A stretch of 64,000 nucleotides of DNA, taken from the NCBI RefSeq assembly GCF_037265215.1, contig NZ_CP147737.1:3008001-3072000 (forward strand), given 5' to 3'. Positions 10,825 through 19,884 of this stretch are shown piece after piece. The stretch is from Xenorhabdus griffiniae (GTDB lineage Bacteria > Pseudomonadota > Gammaproteobacteria > Enterobacterales > Enterobacteriaceae). The notes under the pieces are model-generated. The model saw only the letters and a program-made list of their open reading frames with translations, did no database searches and was not told the origin of the DNA. The position numbers and the translations under genes were made by a program. Positions within the stretch are counted from its first letter, which is position 1. Every line of letters begins with the position of its first letter.

Positions 10825-11439
10825 ATGAAAGTAATTGAACGGATTCATCATCTTTGTAAACGCACTATTTTTAAACGTTGTGTCTCCAGATTATTTCTAC
10901 GGGTATTGATGACCTTATGCTTAATCACCGGTACATGTCAGTCAACCGTAATGGCTATGCCTGACACCAATGAAAAACGAATAATCAATGAAAAAACAGC
11001 ACACACCGAAAATGTTGCGCGGGTAGTTTCTGGAATTATCAGTTATACCCACTGGCCTATTACACCTACTATCCTGCACTTATGTCTGGTTCCTCCATCC
11101 AATTACATTAGCGCCTTAACCCACATTGATATGATTTCTGATCACACAGAACTGCAAGTTGAAACACTCAATTTCAATGTAGAACAACTCATAGAAAAAT
11201 GTGATGTCATTTACTATGGTCAAGTCGACCCACAACTTCAACACCAGGTAATCAACCTGAAAAATGACAAGCCACTGCTTACCATTGCTGAAAATAATCC
11301 GAACTGCGAAATTGGCAGTGCATTTTGCCTCAATATTAACAGCACGCCGGCAACATTTAGCCTCAATCTTGATATTCTGACGCGCAGCGGCGTGCGCGTA
11401 CAGCCGAATGTCCTGCAATTGGCTCGTAAGGTGGAATAA
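10825..11439 (+). CDS. yfiR: YfiR-family periplasmic repressor of the diguanylate cyclase (HmsC)
   Basis: DUF4154/YfiR protein. In Pseudomonas and Yersinia the homologue holds the inner-membrane cyclase YfiN/HmsD inactive from the periplasm. The 204 residues begin with a long basic leader and a hydrophobic segment (VLMTLCLITGTCQSTVMA), then the mature domain with ISYTHWP, CLVPPSNY and CDVIYYGQ. Three cysteines in the second half (around CDVIYYG, NCEIGSAFC) could form the family's regulatory disulphides. It is first in a tight three-gene set: the gap to dgcN is 5 bp and dgcN overlaps yfiB. Family assignment rests on sequence pattern and operon order together. Confidence 0.88.
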   Translation: MKVIERIHHLCKRTIFKRCVSRLFLRVLMTLCLITGTCQSTVMAMPDTNEKRIINEKTAHTENVARVVSGIISYTHWPITPTILHLCLVPPSNYISALTHIDMISDHTELQVETLNFNVEQLIEKCDVIYYGQVDPQLQHQVINLKNDKPLLTIAENNPNCEIGSAFCLNINSTPATFSLNLDILTRSGVRVQPNVLQLARKVE

Positions 11440-11444
11440 TCTAT

Positions 11445-12707
11445 ATGAAAAAACGTTATTCACTGATGCCCTCGCGCCCGACTTTACGTCATGCTTTCCA
11501 CCGGATCCATTTGGTCATTACATTTATCATATTATCCGTAGTCGGCTTGTTTTTATCGTTACTGGCATTGCTTGCCATGCAGAAATATGCCGAAAACAGT
11601 TTAAAACTGATTGCCACGACCATTGCTCATACCGCACAAGCCGCCGTAGTTTTTCAGGATAAAACCGCAGCAAACGAAATATTGGAAATGATTGCCGTTC
11701 ACGATGGTTTTACCGAAGCCAAAATTTTTGATGCAAAACAACAGGTGTTAGCGAGTTGGCAAGCCAATCAGGAAACTCGGACGGGTAATTTCAAGAAATT
11801 GATCGAGCACTGGCTTTTTCCTGAACCTTTCACCCTGCCAATTTACCACCATCAGCAAAAAATAGGCTCAGTCTGGTTGCTTGGTAACAGCTGCCACATC
11901 ATCAAATTTGTTTATCAGGCCCTGCTGGTGCTATTTGCCTGTCTGCTGTTCAGCGCCGTCATTTCACTCTACCTCTCATTGCGGATGCACGATGGTATCG
12001 TCAAGGCGCTGCAAAATATTACGGCCGTCGCCCATGATGTGCGGCAACGGCGGACATTTTCACGGCGCGTGCCCTCGGCCCATATTGCTGAGCTGCATGA
12101 GCTAAGTCAGGTTTTCAATCACCTGTTAGAAGAGCTGGAAGAGTGGCAACATCATCTGCAAACAGAAAAAGCCGCTTTAACCTGGCAAGCACAACATGAT
12201 TCCCTGACAGGCTTACCAAATCGGGCAACTTTTGAACGCGTGCTTTCAACCGTCATGGGCGATAAATTTATGCGTGAAAGTGCAGCGATATTATTTATTG
12301 ATGGTAATAGGCTGAAATATGTCAACGATGTCTATGGACATGCTGCTGGCGATCACGTGCTTGTCACTATCGCCGCCACCTTAAAACGAAGAGTAAGAAA
12401 AACAGATACCGTTGCCCGACTTGGCGGGGACGAATTTGCTATCCTGCTGCCTTCGGCCAATCTAGAAGACGCAGAACGCGTTGCCAAAAATATCATTCAT
12501 GCCATGGATACCCCCATTCTCCTTCCCAACGGACAACATCTACGTATCACACTTAGCATTGGTATTGCATTATCCAATGGTGAACTAACAGCAGAACAAC
12601 TACTCTCTGAAGCCGATGCGGCGATGTATCACATTAAACAACGAGGCGGTGGCTGGTATTCCGCTGATACAACAAAACTGAACTATCTATCAAGGAACCT
12701 TCTATGA
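11445..12707 (+). CDS. dgcN: Membrane diguanylate cyclase DgcN (YfiN/HmsD)
   Basis: Inner-membrane enzyme that makes c-di-GMP from two GTP. It has a first membrane segment near residues 23-44, a periplasmic sensor part (CHASE8-like), a second membrane segment near 155-178, a HAMP-like linker and a GGDEF domain. The active-site motif GGDEF is intact at about 327-331, and the product-inhibition site RxxD (RKTD, 318-321) lies five residues before it. Both catalysis and feedback inhibition should therefore work. It lies between yfiR and yfiB as in other bacteria. In Yersinia pestis HmsD feeds the PNAG synthase, whose genes lie just upstream here. Confidence 0.93.
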   Translation: MKKRYSLMPSRPTLRHAFHRIHLVITFIILSVVGLFLSLLALLAMQKYAENSLKLIATTIAHTAQAAVVFQDKTAANEILEMIAVHDGFTEAKIFDAKQQVLASWQANQETRTGNFKKLIEHWLFPEPFTLPIYHHQQKIGSVWLLGNSCHIIKFVYQALLVLFACLLFSAVISLYLSLRMHDGIVKALQNITAVAHDVRQRRTFSRRVPSAHIAELHELSQVFNHLLEELEEWQHHLQTEKAALTWQAQHDSLTGLPNRATFERVLSTVMGDKFMRESAAILFIDGNRLKYVNDVYGHAAGDHVLVTIAATLKRRVRKTDTVARLGGDEFAILLPSANLEDAERVAKNIIHAMDTPILLPNGQHLRITLSIGIALSNGELTAEQLLSEADAAMYHIKQRGGGWYSADTTKLNYLSRNLL

Positions 12708-13189
12708 GCAGAAATCGTTATTGTGTATTTATCTTGGCGTTTATTGGCGTACTTTTCCTCAGCGCCTGCCAGAGTAAAGGAGCATTGACAACCGCACAAA
12801 TCGCCGCACTTAAACAACAAGGGTTTCAACAAACTGATGAAGGCTGGTTATTTGGTCTATCAGAAAAGGTGCTGTTTGATAATAACCAATTTCACTTGCG
12901 TCCAGAAGGTGAAACAAAATTAAAACAACTCGCCAGTGTCTTATCCAAAGTGGGTATCCACCACGCACGCCTTGATGGTCACACCGACAACTACGGAGAA
13001 GTGAGTTACAACAATCAATTATCATTGAAACGTGCCAACACCGTTGCAGATGCACTGACACAGGGAGGTATGCAGCGTAATAATTTGATAACCCGTGGAT
13101 TAGGGCCAAGCCAACCTATTGCCGATAACCGAAGCGCAAAAGGTCGGGCAGAAAATCGCCGAGTTGCCATTGTGATAACGACACCGTGA
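12704..13189 (+). CDS. yfiB: OmpA-like lipoprotein YfiB (HmsE)
   Basis: Outer-membrane lipoprotein that can sequester YfiR at the peptidoglycan and so release the cyclase. The signal peptide ends in the lipobox LSAC (Cys22). The OmpA_C peptidoglycan-binding domain follows, with LDGHTDNYG, NNQLSLKRANTVADAL and ENRRVAIVI. The length of 161 is typical. It overlaps dgcN by 4 bp (ATGA), so the three genes are probably translated together. Confidence 0.92.
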   Translation: MSRNRYCVFILAFIGVLFLSACQSKGALTTAQIAALKQQGFQQTDEGWLFGLSEKVLFDNNQFHLRPEGETKLKQLASVLSKVGIHHARLDGHTDNYGEVSYNNQLSLKRANTVADALTQGGMQRNNLITRGLGPSQPIADNRSAKGRAENRRVAIVITTP

Positions 13190-13530
13190 TAGCTATACCA
13201 TGAAGCAGGCAATATGGGTTTTAACACAGCCCGATTAATTGCGGGTAACCTGATAATATATTGATATAAATCAAATAATAATTTAGCCATGGATGGCAAC
13301 AATATTTGTTTATCTTGACCGTCCTCAGCAATTATAAAAAATTCCCTCCTAATTTTGTCATATAGTTATATAGTTATTTCCCGTCTTTAAATTCTTCCTG
13401 TAACATAGCCGACGTTGTTTTCGCAAAAAAAGAGCCTCTTTTTTTGTAATCAATAAGTTAATGAAATTTTGCATAGTTTGGATAACAAGCCTACTGTTAA
13501 GAAATGGGCTTGATCAAGAAAGGAGATATG
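13190..13530. other. Gap between yfiB and the EAL gene
   Basis: No gene is seen. A run aaaaaaagag-c-ctcttttttt near 13424-13447 is an inverted repeat with almost no loop and a T run, so it may act as a weak terminator. The EAL gene probably has its own promoter after it. Confidence 0.5.
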
Positions 13531-14502
13531 ATGGGGCTGGATCTGAAATCATACCGATCCCTGTATCGGATATTTGTGATGTTATTCATCACCATCACTG
13601 CCAGCACAGGTTATATATTCTGGAGATTATTTTCCAATTATCAGGATAATATCCAGCCAGATGTAGAATCAGTCTGTGTATTTATTTTATTGTCTCTGCT
13701 TACGTTCATATCTGCGGTGTTTTTCTATAGACAGACCAAAACCATAACTATCCCAGAATATCGTTTGAAAAAAGCGATTAAAAATAAGCAATTCATTCCC
13801 TATATACAGCCCATTATTTGTAGTAAAAACAATGAAATCATTGGATGTGAAATCCTTGTTCGCTGGCAACACCCCATCCATGGACTATTGACGCCAAATA
13901 AATTTATCGCACAAATTGAAAAATCAGATTTGATTATTCCTTTAACGCATAACTTAATCACCCAAGTAAGAGACTATTTTGCGCCTATTGCTCATCAATT
14001 ACCTGAAAATTTCCATTTTAATTTCAATATTAGTGCAAAACATTATAAAGATGTCAGGTTAATTGATGATTGTCATCATTTTCTAAAATCATTTCCAGAA
14101 AATTCTATTAAACTGATTTTGGAAATTACCGAACGAGAATTATTGGAACTCGATAATCATACTATTCATTTATTCAATAAATTGGATGAACTGGGCGTAT
14201 TAATTGCACTGGACGACTTTGGCACCGGTTTCTCTAATTACAATTACTTACAAAAACTTAATGTTAACTTAGTGAAAATTGGACATAATTTTATTAGCAA
14301 AATGAATACTGATATGGTTTCAAAAAATATTGTGGAGAATATCATTGACCTTGCCCTGCGGTTGCATGTGGAAATTGTGGCAGAAGGGATTGAAAGCCAA
14401 AAACAAGCTAATCAGTTAGCAAACTATTCTGTCGATTATTTACAGGGATATTACTTTGACCGCCCAATACCGTTGGAAGAATTTGTCAGGAAATGGTTAT
14501 GA
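13531..14502 (+). CDS. Membrane-anchored EAL-domain protein, candidate c-di-GMP phosphodiesterase
   Basis: Two membrane segments (about residues 12-31 and 46-66) precede a single EAL domain with no GGDEF domain. Conserved positions include the signature as CEILVRW (EIL in place of EAL), FNFNISAKH (Asn), LEITERE (Glu), ALDDFGTGFS (Asp pair at about 228-229), VAEGIES and LQGYYFDRP. The usual KID motif reads KIG (about 249-251), which could lower activity. I chose the ATG at 13531, six bases after aggag; ATG codons at 13504 and 13528 are less well placed. Next to pga and yfiRNB it is a good candidate for an HmsP-like brake on PNAG, though HmsP itself also carries a GGDEF domain. Confidence 0.85.
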   Translation: MGLDLKSYRSLYRIFVMLFITITASTGYIFWRLFSNYQDNIQPDVESVCVFILLSLLTFISAVFFYRQTKTITIPEYRLKKAIKNKQFIPYIQPIICSKNNEIIGCEILVRWQHPIHGLLTPNKFIAQIEKSDLIIPLTHNLITQVRDYFAPIAHQLPENFHFNFNISAKHYKDVRLIDDCHHFLKSFPENSIKLILEITERELLELDNHTIHLFNKLDELGVLIALDDFGTGFSNYNYLQKLNVNLVKIGHNFISKMNTDMVSKNIVENIIDLALRLHVEIVAEGIESQKQANQLANYSVDYLQGYYFDRPIPLEEFVRKWL

Positions 14503-14527
14503 TAAGCATTCTCCCTGCAAAAACGGC

Positions 14528-14680
14528 TTACGGGGTCTTTAGTTCTGACCATTTCTGTTCCATATGCTGTCCAATGGTAGCCGCTAAGTCTTCAACAGAT
14601 GATTTTTGTTGTTTACGTTGTCGCTTGATAAAATCTTTTAATTCATGCTGCACATCATAGGCAGTATAGAGAGAAAGCAT
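14528..14680 (-). CDS. Small hypothetical protein (50 residues)
   Basis: A 50-residue frame from the ATG at 14680 to a TAA at 14528-14530. It begins MLSLYTAYDVQHELKDF and is rich in Lys and Gln, with no membrane segment. The sequence aggaat lies 8 bases before the ATG, a good ribosome site, and the predicted protein looks like one or two amphipathic helices. I do not recognise it. It stands alone between the EAL gene and the PAAR pair. Confidence 0.55.
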   Translation of the reverse strand: MLSLYTAYDVQHELKDFIKRQRKQQKSSVEDLAATIGQHMEQKWSELKTP

Positions 14681-14817
14681 TAGCGTTATTCCTGTCACTA
14701 TGATAACAATATTTAGCGATTATAACGCAAAATTGTCACAATAGCAGCAATTAAAGGTGCATAATGGTGAATACAGACAAGCATGATGATTTATCAAGGA
14801 TTAAACAAATCATTCTA

Positions 14818-15282
14818 TTATTTAAACATACTTGCCCTATTTAAAATCTTAGCCTTACCATGTTCATTTAACAAAATAGGGAGCTTATGCAAAAACACAT
14901 AACCATCATGTTGAAACTCAATCAAGGCTTTATTTAAAGGCGATATAAAAAATGTATCGCCATCAAAAAAACAACCAGTGTTCAGTTTGAAATAATTACC
15001 AACAAAATCATCAAGATTATTTGCATCCATCAAATAAACCTCATCCTTTATATAGGAACCTTCATTAATTATAAAAACATCATTGCAAAGATATTCTTTT
15101 AAATTAACGCCCTTTAATCTTCCAGTATCATCCTTGCTATTCCAATCTTCTATCTTTTTTAAAAATTTAAATCTACTTTCTTGTGCAAATCCGACATAAT
15201 TTAGTAATATCAACTCCCCACCAATAATAGGGTGTAACATCAGATCGGCTCTATCCATAGTGTAATTTTTATAGTTTTCCAT
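14818..15282 (-). CDS. Hypothetical protein downstream of a PAAR gene
   Basis: A soluble, mildly acidic protein of 154 residues without a signal peptide or membrane segment, not recognised. I used the ATG at 15282 (MENYKNYTMDRAD), preceded by aggaaag; an upstream ATG at 15330 lacks such a site. It is AT-rich and lies on the same strand, about 200 bp after the PAAR gene. That place is usual for a secreted effector or its immunity protein, but nothing in the sequence decides between them. Two aromatic-rich stretches (CFFDGDTFFISP, HDGYVFLHKLP) are the most distinctive parts. Confidence 0.6.
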   Translation of the reverse strand: MENYKNYTMDRADLMLHPIIGGELILLNYVGFAQESRFKFLKKIEDWNSKDDTGRLKGVNLKEYLCNDVFIINEGSYIKDEVYLMDANNLDDFVGNYFKLNTGCFFDGDTFFISPLNKALIEFQHDGYVFLHKLPILLNEHGKAKILNRASMFK

Positions 15283-15479
15283 ACTCTTTCCTAATAAGTT
15301 CCAAAGGTGAGTCATCACGGCATAAACCATGTTTTTTTAAATTTCATTACTCTAACTTTTAATTGATTTATAATAATCAATTAAAATTATAGTAATTAAG
15401 CTTAACAACTACCTGATATCAAATTCAAATATAGTGATTACATCAAAACCACCACGACTGCATCGCTAAATTTTTAGGT

Positions 15480-15755
15480 CTATTTTTGATAAGTATCAGG
15501 AATAGAATGGATAAGTCCAGCATTACAAGGACAAGTCGTCCTGCTATCCAAAGTTCCTGCTAATTTTGTTCCTTTGTCCAAGAAAGAGCTGACTCCACCA
15601 ACAACAGTATAATTTCCTGAATATCTCCCGCAAGTCACAGCAGAACCTTCAATTGCCGCTTGTTTTCCATAAAATTTAATACTGCTGGTTCCAGTCAAAA
15701 TAGTACCGCCACACGTCGTTTTGTCGCCGACTGTCAAAAAGTTTCCTTTTGCCAT
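15480..15755 (-). CDS. PAAR-domain protein
   Basis: A 91-residue protein of the PAAR class, the cone that sharpens the VgrG spike of the type VI secretion system. It begins MAKGNFLTVGDKTTCGG and is rich in Gly and Thr. Cys and His positions suited to the zinc site of the tip are TTCGG, AVTCGRYS and TCPCNAG. It has no attached effector domain, so it should carry a separate protein, perhaps the product of the gene downstream. No other secretion-system structural genes are near it except the vgrG operon that starts at 17645 on the other strand. Confidence 0.8.
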   Translation of the reverse strand: MAKGNFLTVGDKTTCGGTILTGTSSIKFYGKQAAIEGSAVTCGRYSGNYTVVGGVSSFLDKGTKLAGTLDSRTTCPCNAGLIHSIPDTYQK

Positions 15756-15807
15756 TTTATTTCCTCTTGTTTTAGACTAAATTTACAGTGAAATATTAAT
15801 TACAGTT

Positions 15808-15850
15808 TATATGCATTAAACTTCAAGTTACAATTTACAGCACAATATCA
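15808..15850 (+). repeat. Palindromic intergenic repeat, copy 5 (left arm only)
   Basis: The left part of the element (tatgcattaaacttcaagttacaatttacagcac) stops where the inner hairpin would begin. It is a truncated copy upstream of the PAAR gene. Confidence 0.75.
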
Positions 15851-15996
15851 TTGGCAACCCAAATATCGTAGGCCATTTTTGCTTTTCAGCATATTTATTA
15901 TGCACATTATTTTCCGAAAACATCAATCTGTTTTAATAACAAGAATACAGAATAATATATTGATTATATCGTTCCATTAAAGCCCATATTGATTTT

Positions 15997-16101
15997 TATG
16001 CGCATTAAACTTCAAGTTACAATTTACAACACGATATGAAACCTGATATCTCCCCGCTAAGTGAGGAGATATCACATGCATCTTGAAGTTAGATCGGTAT
16101 T
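15997..16101 (+). repeat. Palindromic intergenic repeat, copy 6
   Basis: A full copy with an altered inner hairpin (gatatctccccgctaagtgaggagatatc). The ends tgcgcattaaacttcaag and catcttgaagttagat are kept. It ends just before the stop of the short-chain dehydrogenase gene. Confidence 0.88.
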
Positions 16102-16107
16102 TAAAGC

Positions 16108-16857
16108 CTATTTTACCATTAAACCGCCATCAACAGGTAAACAACAACCGGTAATAAATTCCGCTTTGTTACTCGATAACCACACGATAGCATTCGCGAC
16201 TTCTTCTGTTTCCCCAATCCTTCCAATTGGATGGGTATCGCCATACGCATCTAAATTATCGCCAAACACACTGACTGACATATCTGTTCTGATTAATCCT
16301 GGACACACAGCATTAACCCGAATATTTGACTTTGCCATCTCTAAAGCGGCAGACTTTGTCAATCCAACCACCGCATGTTTACTGGCAGTATAGGCACACC
16401 CGCCTGCATAATTCGCCTTTAACCCTGAAACTGATGCGACATTTACTATTGCTCCACCTGATTGCGCCATTAACGGTATCTCATACTTCATGCATTGATA
16501 CACGCCGGTTACATTCGTCGCAATGACGTCATCCCATACTTCATCTGGATATTCGGTTATTTTTGTAAACGAAGCACCAAACATTCCGGCATTGTTAACA
16601 GCAATATCCAAACGACCATAATGCGCTTTAATATATGCAAAGAGCCGTTTAATGTCTGAACGTTTACTCATATCAGCAGAATAAAACGCACAATTAGCAT
16701 TATGTGGCATTTGTGCTATTGCTTTACTGCCTTTATCAACATTTCGCCCTACCAAAAGGACTGTTGCATTCCTTTTCACAAACTCAATAGCAGTAGCCAA
16801 CCCTATTCCCGCCGTTCCTCCCGTGATTAATACCACCTTATTTCCAAATACATTCAT
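16108..16857 (-). CDS. Short-chain dehydrogenase/reductase (SDR)
   Basis: A classical NAD(P)-dependent SDR of 249 residues. The Rossmann motif is TGGTAGIG (residues 13-20), followed by NNAG near 88-91. The catalytic Ser lies in NVASVSG, and Tyr and Lys in the YTASK motif. The C-terminus keeps the PGLIRT region and ends in GCCLPVDGG. Such enzymes act on many alcohols and ketones, and the substrate cannot be read from the sequence. It is a single gene with no pathway partners beside it. The nearest features are palindromic repeats and type VI genes, so it may be part of the accessory content. Confidence 0.9.
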   Translation of the reverse strand: MNVFGNKVVLITGGTAGIGLATAIEFVKRNATVLLVGRNVDKGSKAIAQMPHNANCAFYSADMSKRSDIKRLFAYIKAHYGRLDIAVNNAGMFGASFTKITEYPDEVWDDVIATNVTGVYQCMKYEIPLMAQSGGAIVNVASVSGLKANYAGGCAYTASKHAVVGLTKSAALEMAKSNIRVNAVCPGLIRTDMSVSVFGDNLDAYGDTHPIGRIGETEEVANAIVWLSSNKAEFITGCCLPVDGGLMVK

Positions 16858-17644
16858 AACCTATCCCCCTTAAATAAATAATTAACTTCACCTCATCCTT
16901 TCAAATTACCACACACCACAACTGTAATTAGAATGGACGTTTTCCCATAATAAAACTTTCATCTATCCTTACAGTGAACACTTTGAATATTATGCCTAAA
17001 TCCTTATATTTTATATGTTAAAAATAATCAGAACTAAAATGCATTTAATTCATAAAAAAGATATCATCAATATTATTTCAACCATTTTTCTCTGATTTTT
17101 TTCCATGTATTTTATACCAATCATCTTTCAAGATGCGTCTTATATCGTGTTGTAAATTGCAACTTGATATCAGGCAGCGGTCGAATCTGGCGTATCCGTA
17201 GAATGCCCGCGTAGCCATTCATTCAAACATAATTTTTGAGATCATGATCACAAAATTAAAATGATCATCATTTTAAAGGCAACAGACTCTTCATTTTTAC
17301 ATTTAAATCAATAAGTTAATTAAATACTATTTTTCCGCCAGCTAAATTATGCGAAATAATAAGTTAACTATATATAAAAACACCGCGTATTACGCTAATT
17401 AAGCAATGATTTTAATTTTTCATCCTGTGATTGTCAGAAGTTATTTTTTATTTCACTGGATTTCATTTTGTTTTTACTTTTTCATTATTTATTATTCCCC
17501 CCATTTTATTCACCACGAATGAGCCGATATATTCGGCTAATAACGTCTCTTCAAATTATCACAAGACGGCCTCTTGCGTCCTTAATTAACCAATTTGTCC
17601 GGGACAATGTGTGTGAGATTAACATCATCTCAGGGAGATACACC
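16858..17644. other. Non-coding interval before the vgrG operon
   Basis: About 790 AT-rich bases between divergent genes. The interval holds a half copy of the palindromic repeat at 17113-17168, followed by a short GC-rich patch (17169-17215) unlike its surroundings. No gene is seen. The vgrG promoter is expected here but was not identified. Confidence 0.6.
17113..17168 (-). repeat. Palindromic intergenic repeat, copy 7 (partial, reverse orientation)
   Basis: The sequence tataccaatcatctttcaagatgcg, then tatcgtgttgtaaattgcaacttg, corresponds to the reverse complement of both ends of the element with the inner hairpin missing. Confidence 0.75.
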
Positions 17645-19870
17645 GTGCCAATGAAAAAGCACCTCACAAAATTGAAGAAAGGAAAAGCGCTGTTGGAACA
17701 AGGACAGCAAGCGACACAGAAGGTGAAACAGGCCAAGGAATTGTTGACAGGTGCAAGTGGTAACGCCGCCAATACCAATAGCATGATCAGTGGCATGGGT
17801 GGGGGCTTTGCCGGAGGAACAGGCAAATCAGTTGGGGGCCTCAGTGCCAATAGCCTGACCAGCGGCGGCGGTTTTGCCGGTGGGGCCAGCAAGGCACTTG
17901 GCGCGCCGGGGTTGGCCGCTAAAGCTGCCGCGGGTAATCTGGGGGCAGGCAAGATCCTGCAACAACTGGGCCAGAAACTGGGGCTGGGTGGTGACGGGCC
18001 TGCGCCCAGCGGCCTGCTGTTTACCCTGACCGCGGGCACCTTGCCGGCACAGACCTTTGTTGTCACCGACTTCAGCCTGACCGAACACTTTTCACACCCC
18101 TTTACCCTGGAAGTGGGGCTGGCCAGTGCTGACGCCGCCATTGATTTTCCACTGGTGCTGGATCGCACGGCAACACTCACTATTCTGCACAATGGTATTG
18201 AACAACGCAGCATCACCGGTATCGTCACCCGCTTTGAGCAGGGCAACACCGGTTTACACCAGACCACCTACCGGATGAGCATCCGTCCGGATCTGTGGCG
18301 CACGACCCTGCGGCAGAACTCGCGCATTTTCCAGCAACTCAATATTGCCGGCATTATTACCAAAATCCTCAAGGAGCACAGCATCCGCGACGTGGTATTC
18401 AACCTGCGTCACCCACACCCAGAGCGCGAATTCTGCGTGCAATATCAGGAAAGTGACTTCAATTTCCTGCAACGGCTGACCGCAGAAGAAGGTATTTTCT
18501 ACTTCTTCGAATGTAGCAACGGGCGTAATACGCTGGTGTTCGCCGATGACTGCGGCTCGGTACAGCCGGGTGTACGCTTGCCTTATCAACCCGGTGAAAG
18601 CAGTACGCTGGGGGAACCGGCGGTCAGCAGCCTGACCCATAGTGCACAGGTGCGCCCGGCTCAGGTGCAGCTTAAGGACTACACCTTCAAGAATCCCGCC
18701 TGGCCGGCAGAATTTCACCAAAAAATACGGGACGAAAACCTGCAACAGCTGTACTACGAACACTACGACTATCCGGGCCGCTTCAAAGACGAGGCGCACG
18801 GCAAAGCATTCACCCGCTACCGACTGGAGGCACTGCGCAGCGACGCCGTGACCGGAGAAGGTCGTGGCAATGCGATTGCCCTGCAACCAGGTAAATTGTT
18901 CATTCTCGATAACCATCCCCGGGAAGACCTGAACCAGTCATGGCAAACCATCTCCACCCGCCACAGCGGCAGCCAGCCGCAGGCACTGGAAACCGTCAGT
19001 TCAGGCTCTGGCACCACGCTAAACAGCCATTTCTACTTCATCCGCCAGAACCAGAACTGGCGTCCGGCACCGTTACCCAAACCGGTGATTGATGGCCCGC
19101 AAATTGCCAAAGTAGTCGGCCCGGCTGGGGAAGAAATCTTCTGTGACCAGTACGGGCGTGTGCGCCTGCAATTCCCGTGGGATCGTTACGGCAAGAGCGA
19201 TGACCAAAGCTCCTGCTGGATACGGGTCAGCCAGCCGTGGGCCGGTCAGGGCTGGGGCATGCTCGCCATTCCGCGTATCGGGCAGGAAGTGGTGGTGGAT
19301 TTTCTGCACGGCGATCCGGATCAGCCCATCATCACCGGCCGCACCTACCATGCCAGCAACCTCCCGCCGGGCGCACTGCCGGGCAGCAAAACCCAGATGG
19401 CTTTCCGCTCCAAAACCCACAAAGGCGAGGGTTACAATGAGCTGCTGTTTGAGGATGCGAAAGGCAGTGAACGGCTGGCACTGCACGCCCAGAAGGACAT
19501 GTACACCAAGGTACTCAACAACCGCGATACTCATGTGCTCGCCAACCACAGCGAAACCGTGGAGAAAAACCAGGCCATTAAGGTCAATGAGAATAAAGAA
19601 GAAACCGTCACCCTTAACAGCGCAGAAATCGTGGGCGAGGTACGCAAACTCACCACTGGCAAGGATTACATTATCACGGTCGGGACGCATAAGCAGGTCA
19701 ACGTCGGCAATACCCTGGCCATCACGGCCGGGGAGGTGATTGAGCTGCGCTGCGGTGCGAGTGTCCTGCGCATGGACAGTACCGGCAAAATCACGATACA
19801 GGGCAGTGAGTTCAAATTTGACGCCAGCGGCGCAGTACAAATCACCGGTAAAGATATCGATCTGAACTAA
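17645..19870 (+). CDS. vgrG: Type VI secretion spike protein VgrG with Gly-rich N-terminal extension
   Basis: VgrG trimers form the puncturing spike of the type VI system. The core has the gp27-like part (FSLTEHFSHPFTLEV, YRMSIRPDLWR, VQYQESDFNFLQRL), the gp5-like OB fold (DQYGRVRLQFPWDR, SCWIRVSQPWAGQGWGM, PRIGQEVVVDFLHGDPDQP) and C-terminal beta-helix repeats. Before the core lies an unusual stretch of about 120 residues: a basic helix (KKHLTKLKKGKALLEQ), then Gly/Ala/Ser-rich sequence. I chose the GTG at 17645 (aggga 7 bases upstream); an ATG at 17651 is also possible. A longer frame from 17468 has no ribosome site. It heads the operon with the DUF2169, PAAR-like and Rhs genes. Confidence 0.93.
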   Translation: MPMKKHLTKLKKGKALLEQGQQATQKVKQAKELLTGASGNAANTNSMISGMGGGFAGGTGKSVGGLSANSLTSGGGFAGGASKALGAPGLAAKAAAGNLGAGKILQQLGQKLGLGGDGPAPSGLLFTLTAGTLPAQTFVVTDFSLTEHFSHPFTLEVGLASADAAIDFPLVLDRTATLTILHNGIEQRSITGIVTRFEQGNTGLHQTTYRMSIRPDLWRTTLRQNSRIFQQLNIAGIITKILKEHSIRDVVFNLRHPHPEREFCVQYQESDFNFLQRLTAEEGIFYFFECSNGRNTLVFADDCGSVQPGVRLPYQPGESSTLGEPAVSSLTHSAQVRPAQVQLKDYTFKNPAWPAEFHQKIRDENLQQLYYEHYDYPGRFKDEAHGKAFTRYRLEALRSDAVTGEGRGNAIALQPGKLFILDNHPREDLNQSWQTISTRHSGSQPQALETVSSGSGTTLNSHFYFIRQNQNWRPAPLPKPVIDGPQIAKVVGPAGEEIFCDQYGRVRLQFPWDRYGKSDDQSSCWIRVSQPWAGQGWGMLAIPRIGQEVVVDFLHGDPDQPIITGRTYHASNLPPGALPGSKTQMAFRSKTHKGEGYNELLFEDAKGSERLALHAQKDMYTKVLNNRDTHVLANHSETVEKNQAIKVNENKEETVTLNSAEIVGEVRKLTTGKDYIITVGTHKQVNVGNTLAITAGEVIELRCGASVLRMDSTGKITIQGSEFKFDASGAVQITGKDIDLN

Positions 19871-19884
19871 AAGGAAGCCTTAAG

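Noticed and set aside
17169..17215. GC-rich patch reading GYAR on the minus strand, like a serine recombinase start
   Set aside because: Only a few residues agree and the frame has no continuation; most likely chance.
17468..17644. VgrG start at 17468
   Set aside because: It begins at an ATG-like codon in AT-rich DNA without a ribosome site and adds 59 residues of non-homologous hydrophobic sequence; aggga before 17645 is much better.
17551..18916. Long open frames on the minus strand inside vgrG
   Set aside because: They are antisense to a well-supported VgrG, have no ribosome site, and their composition mirrors the codon use of vgrG.
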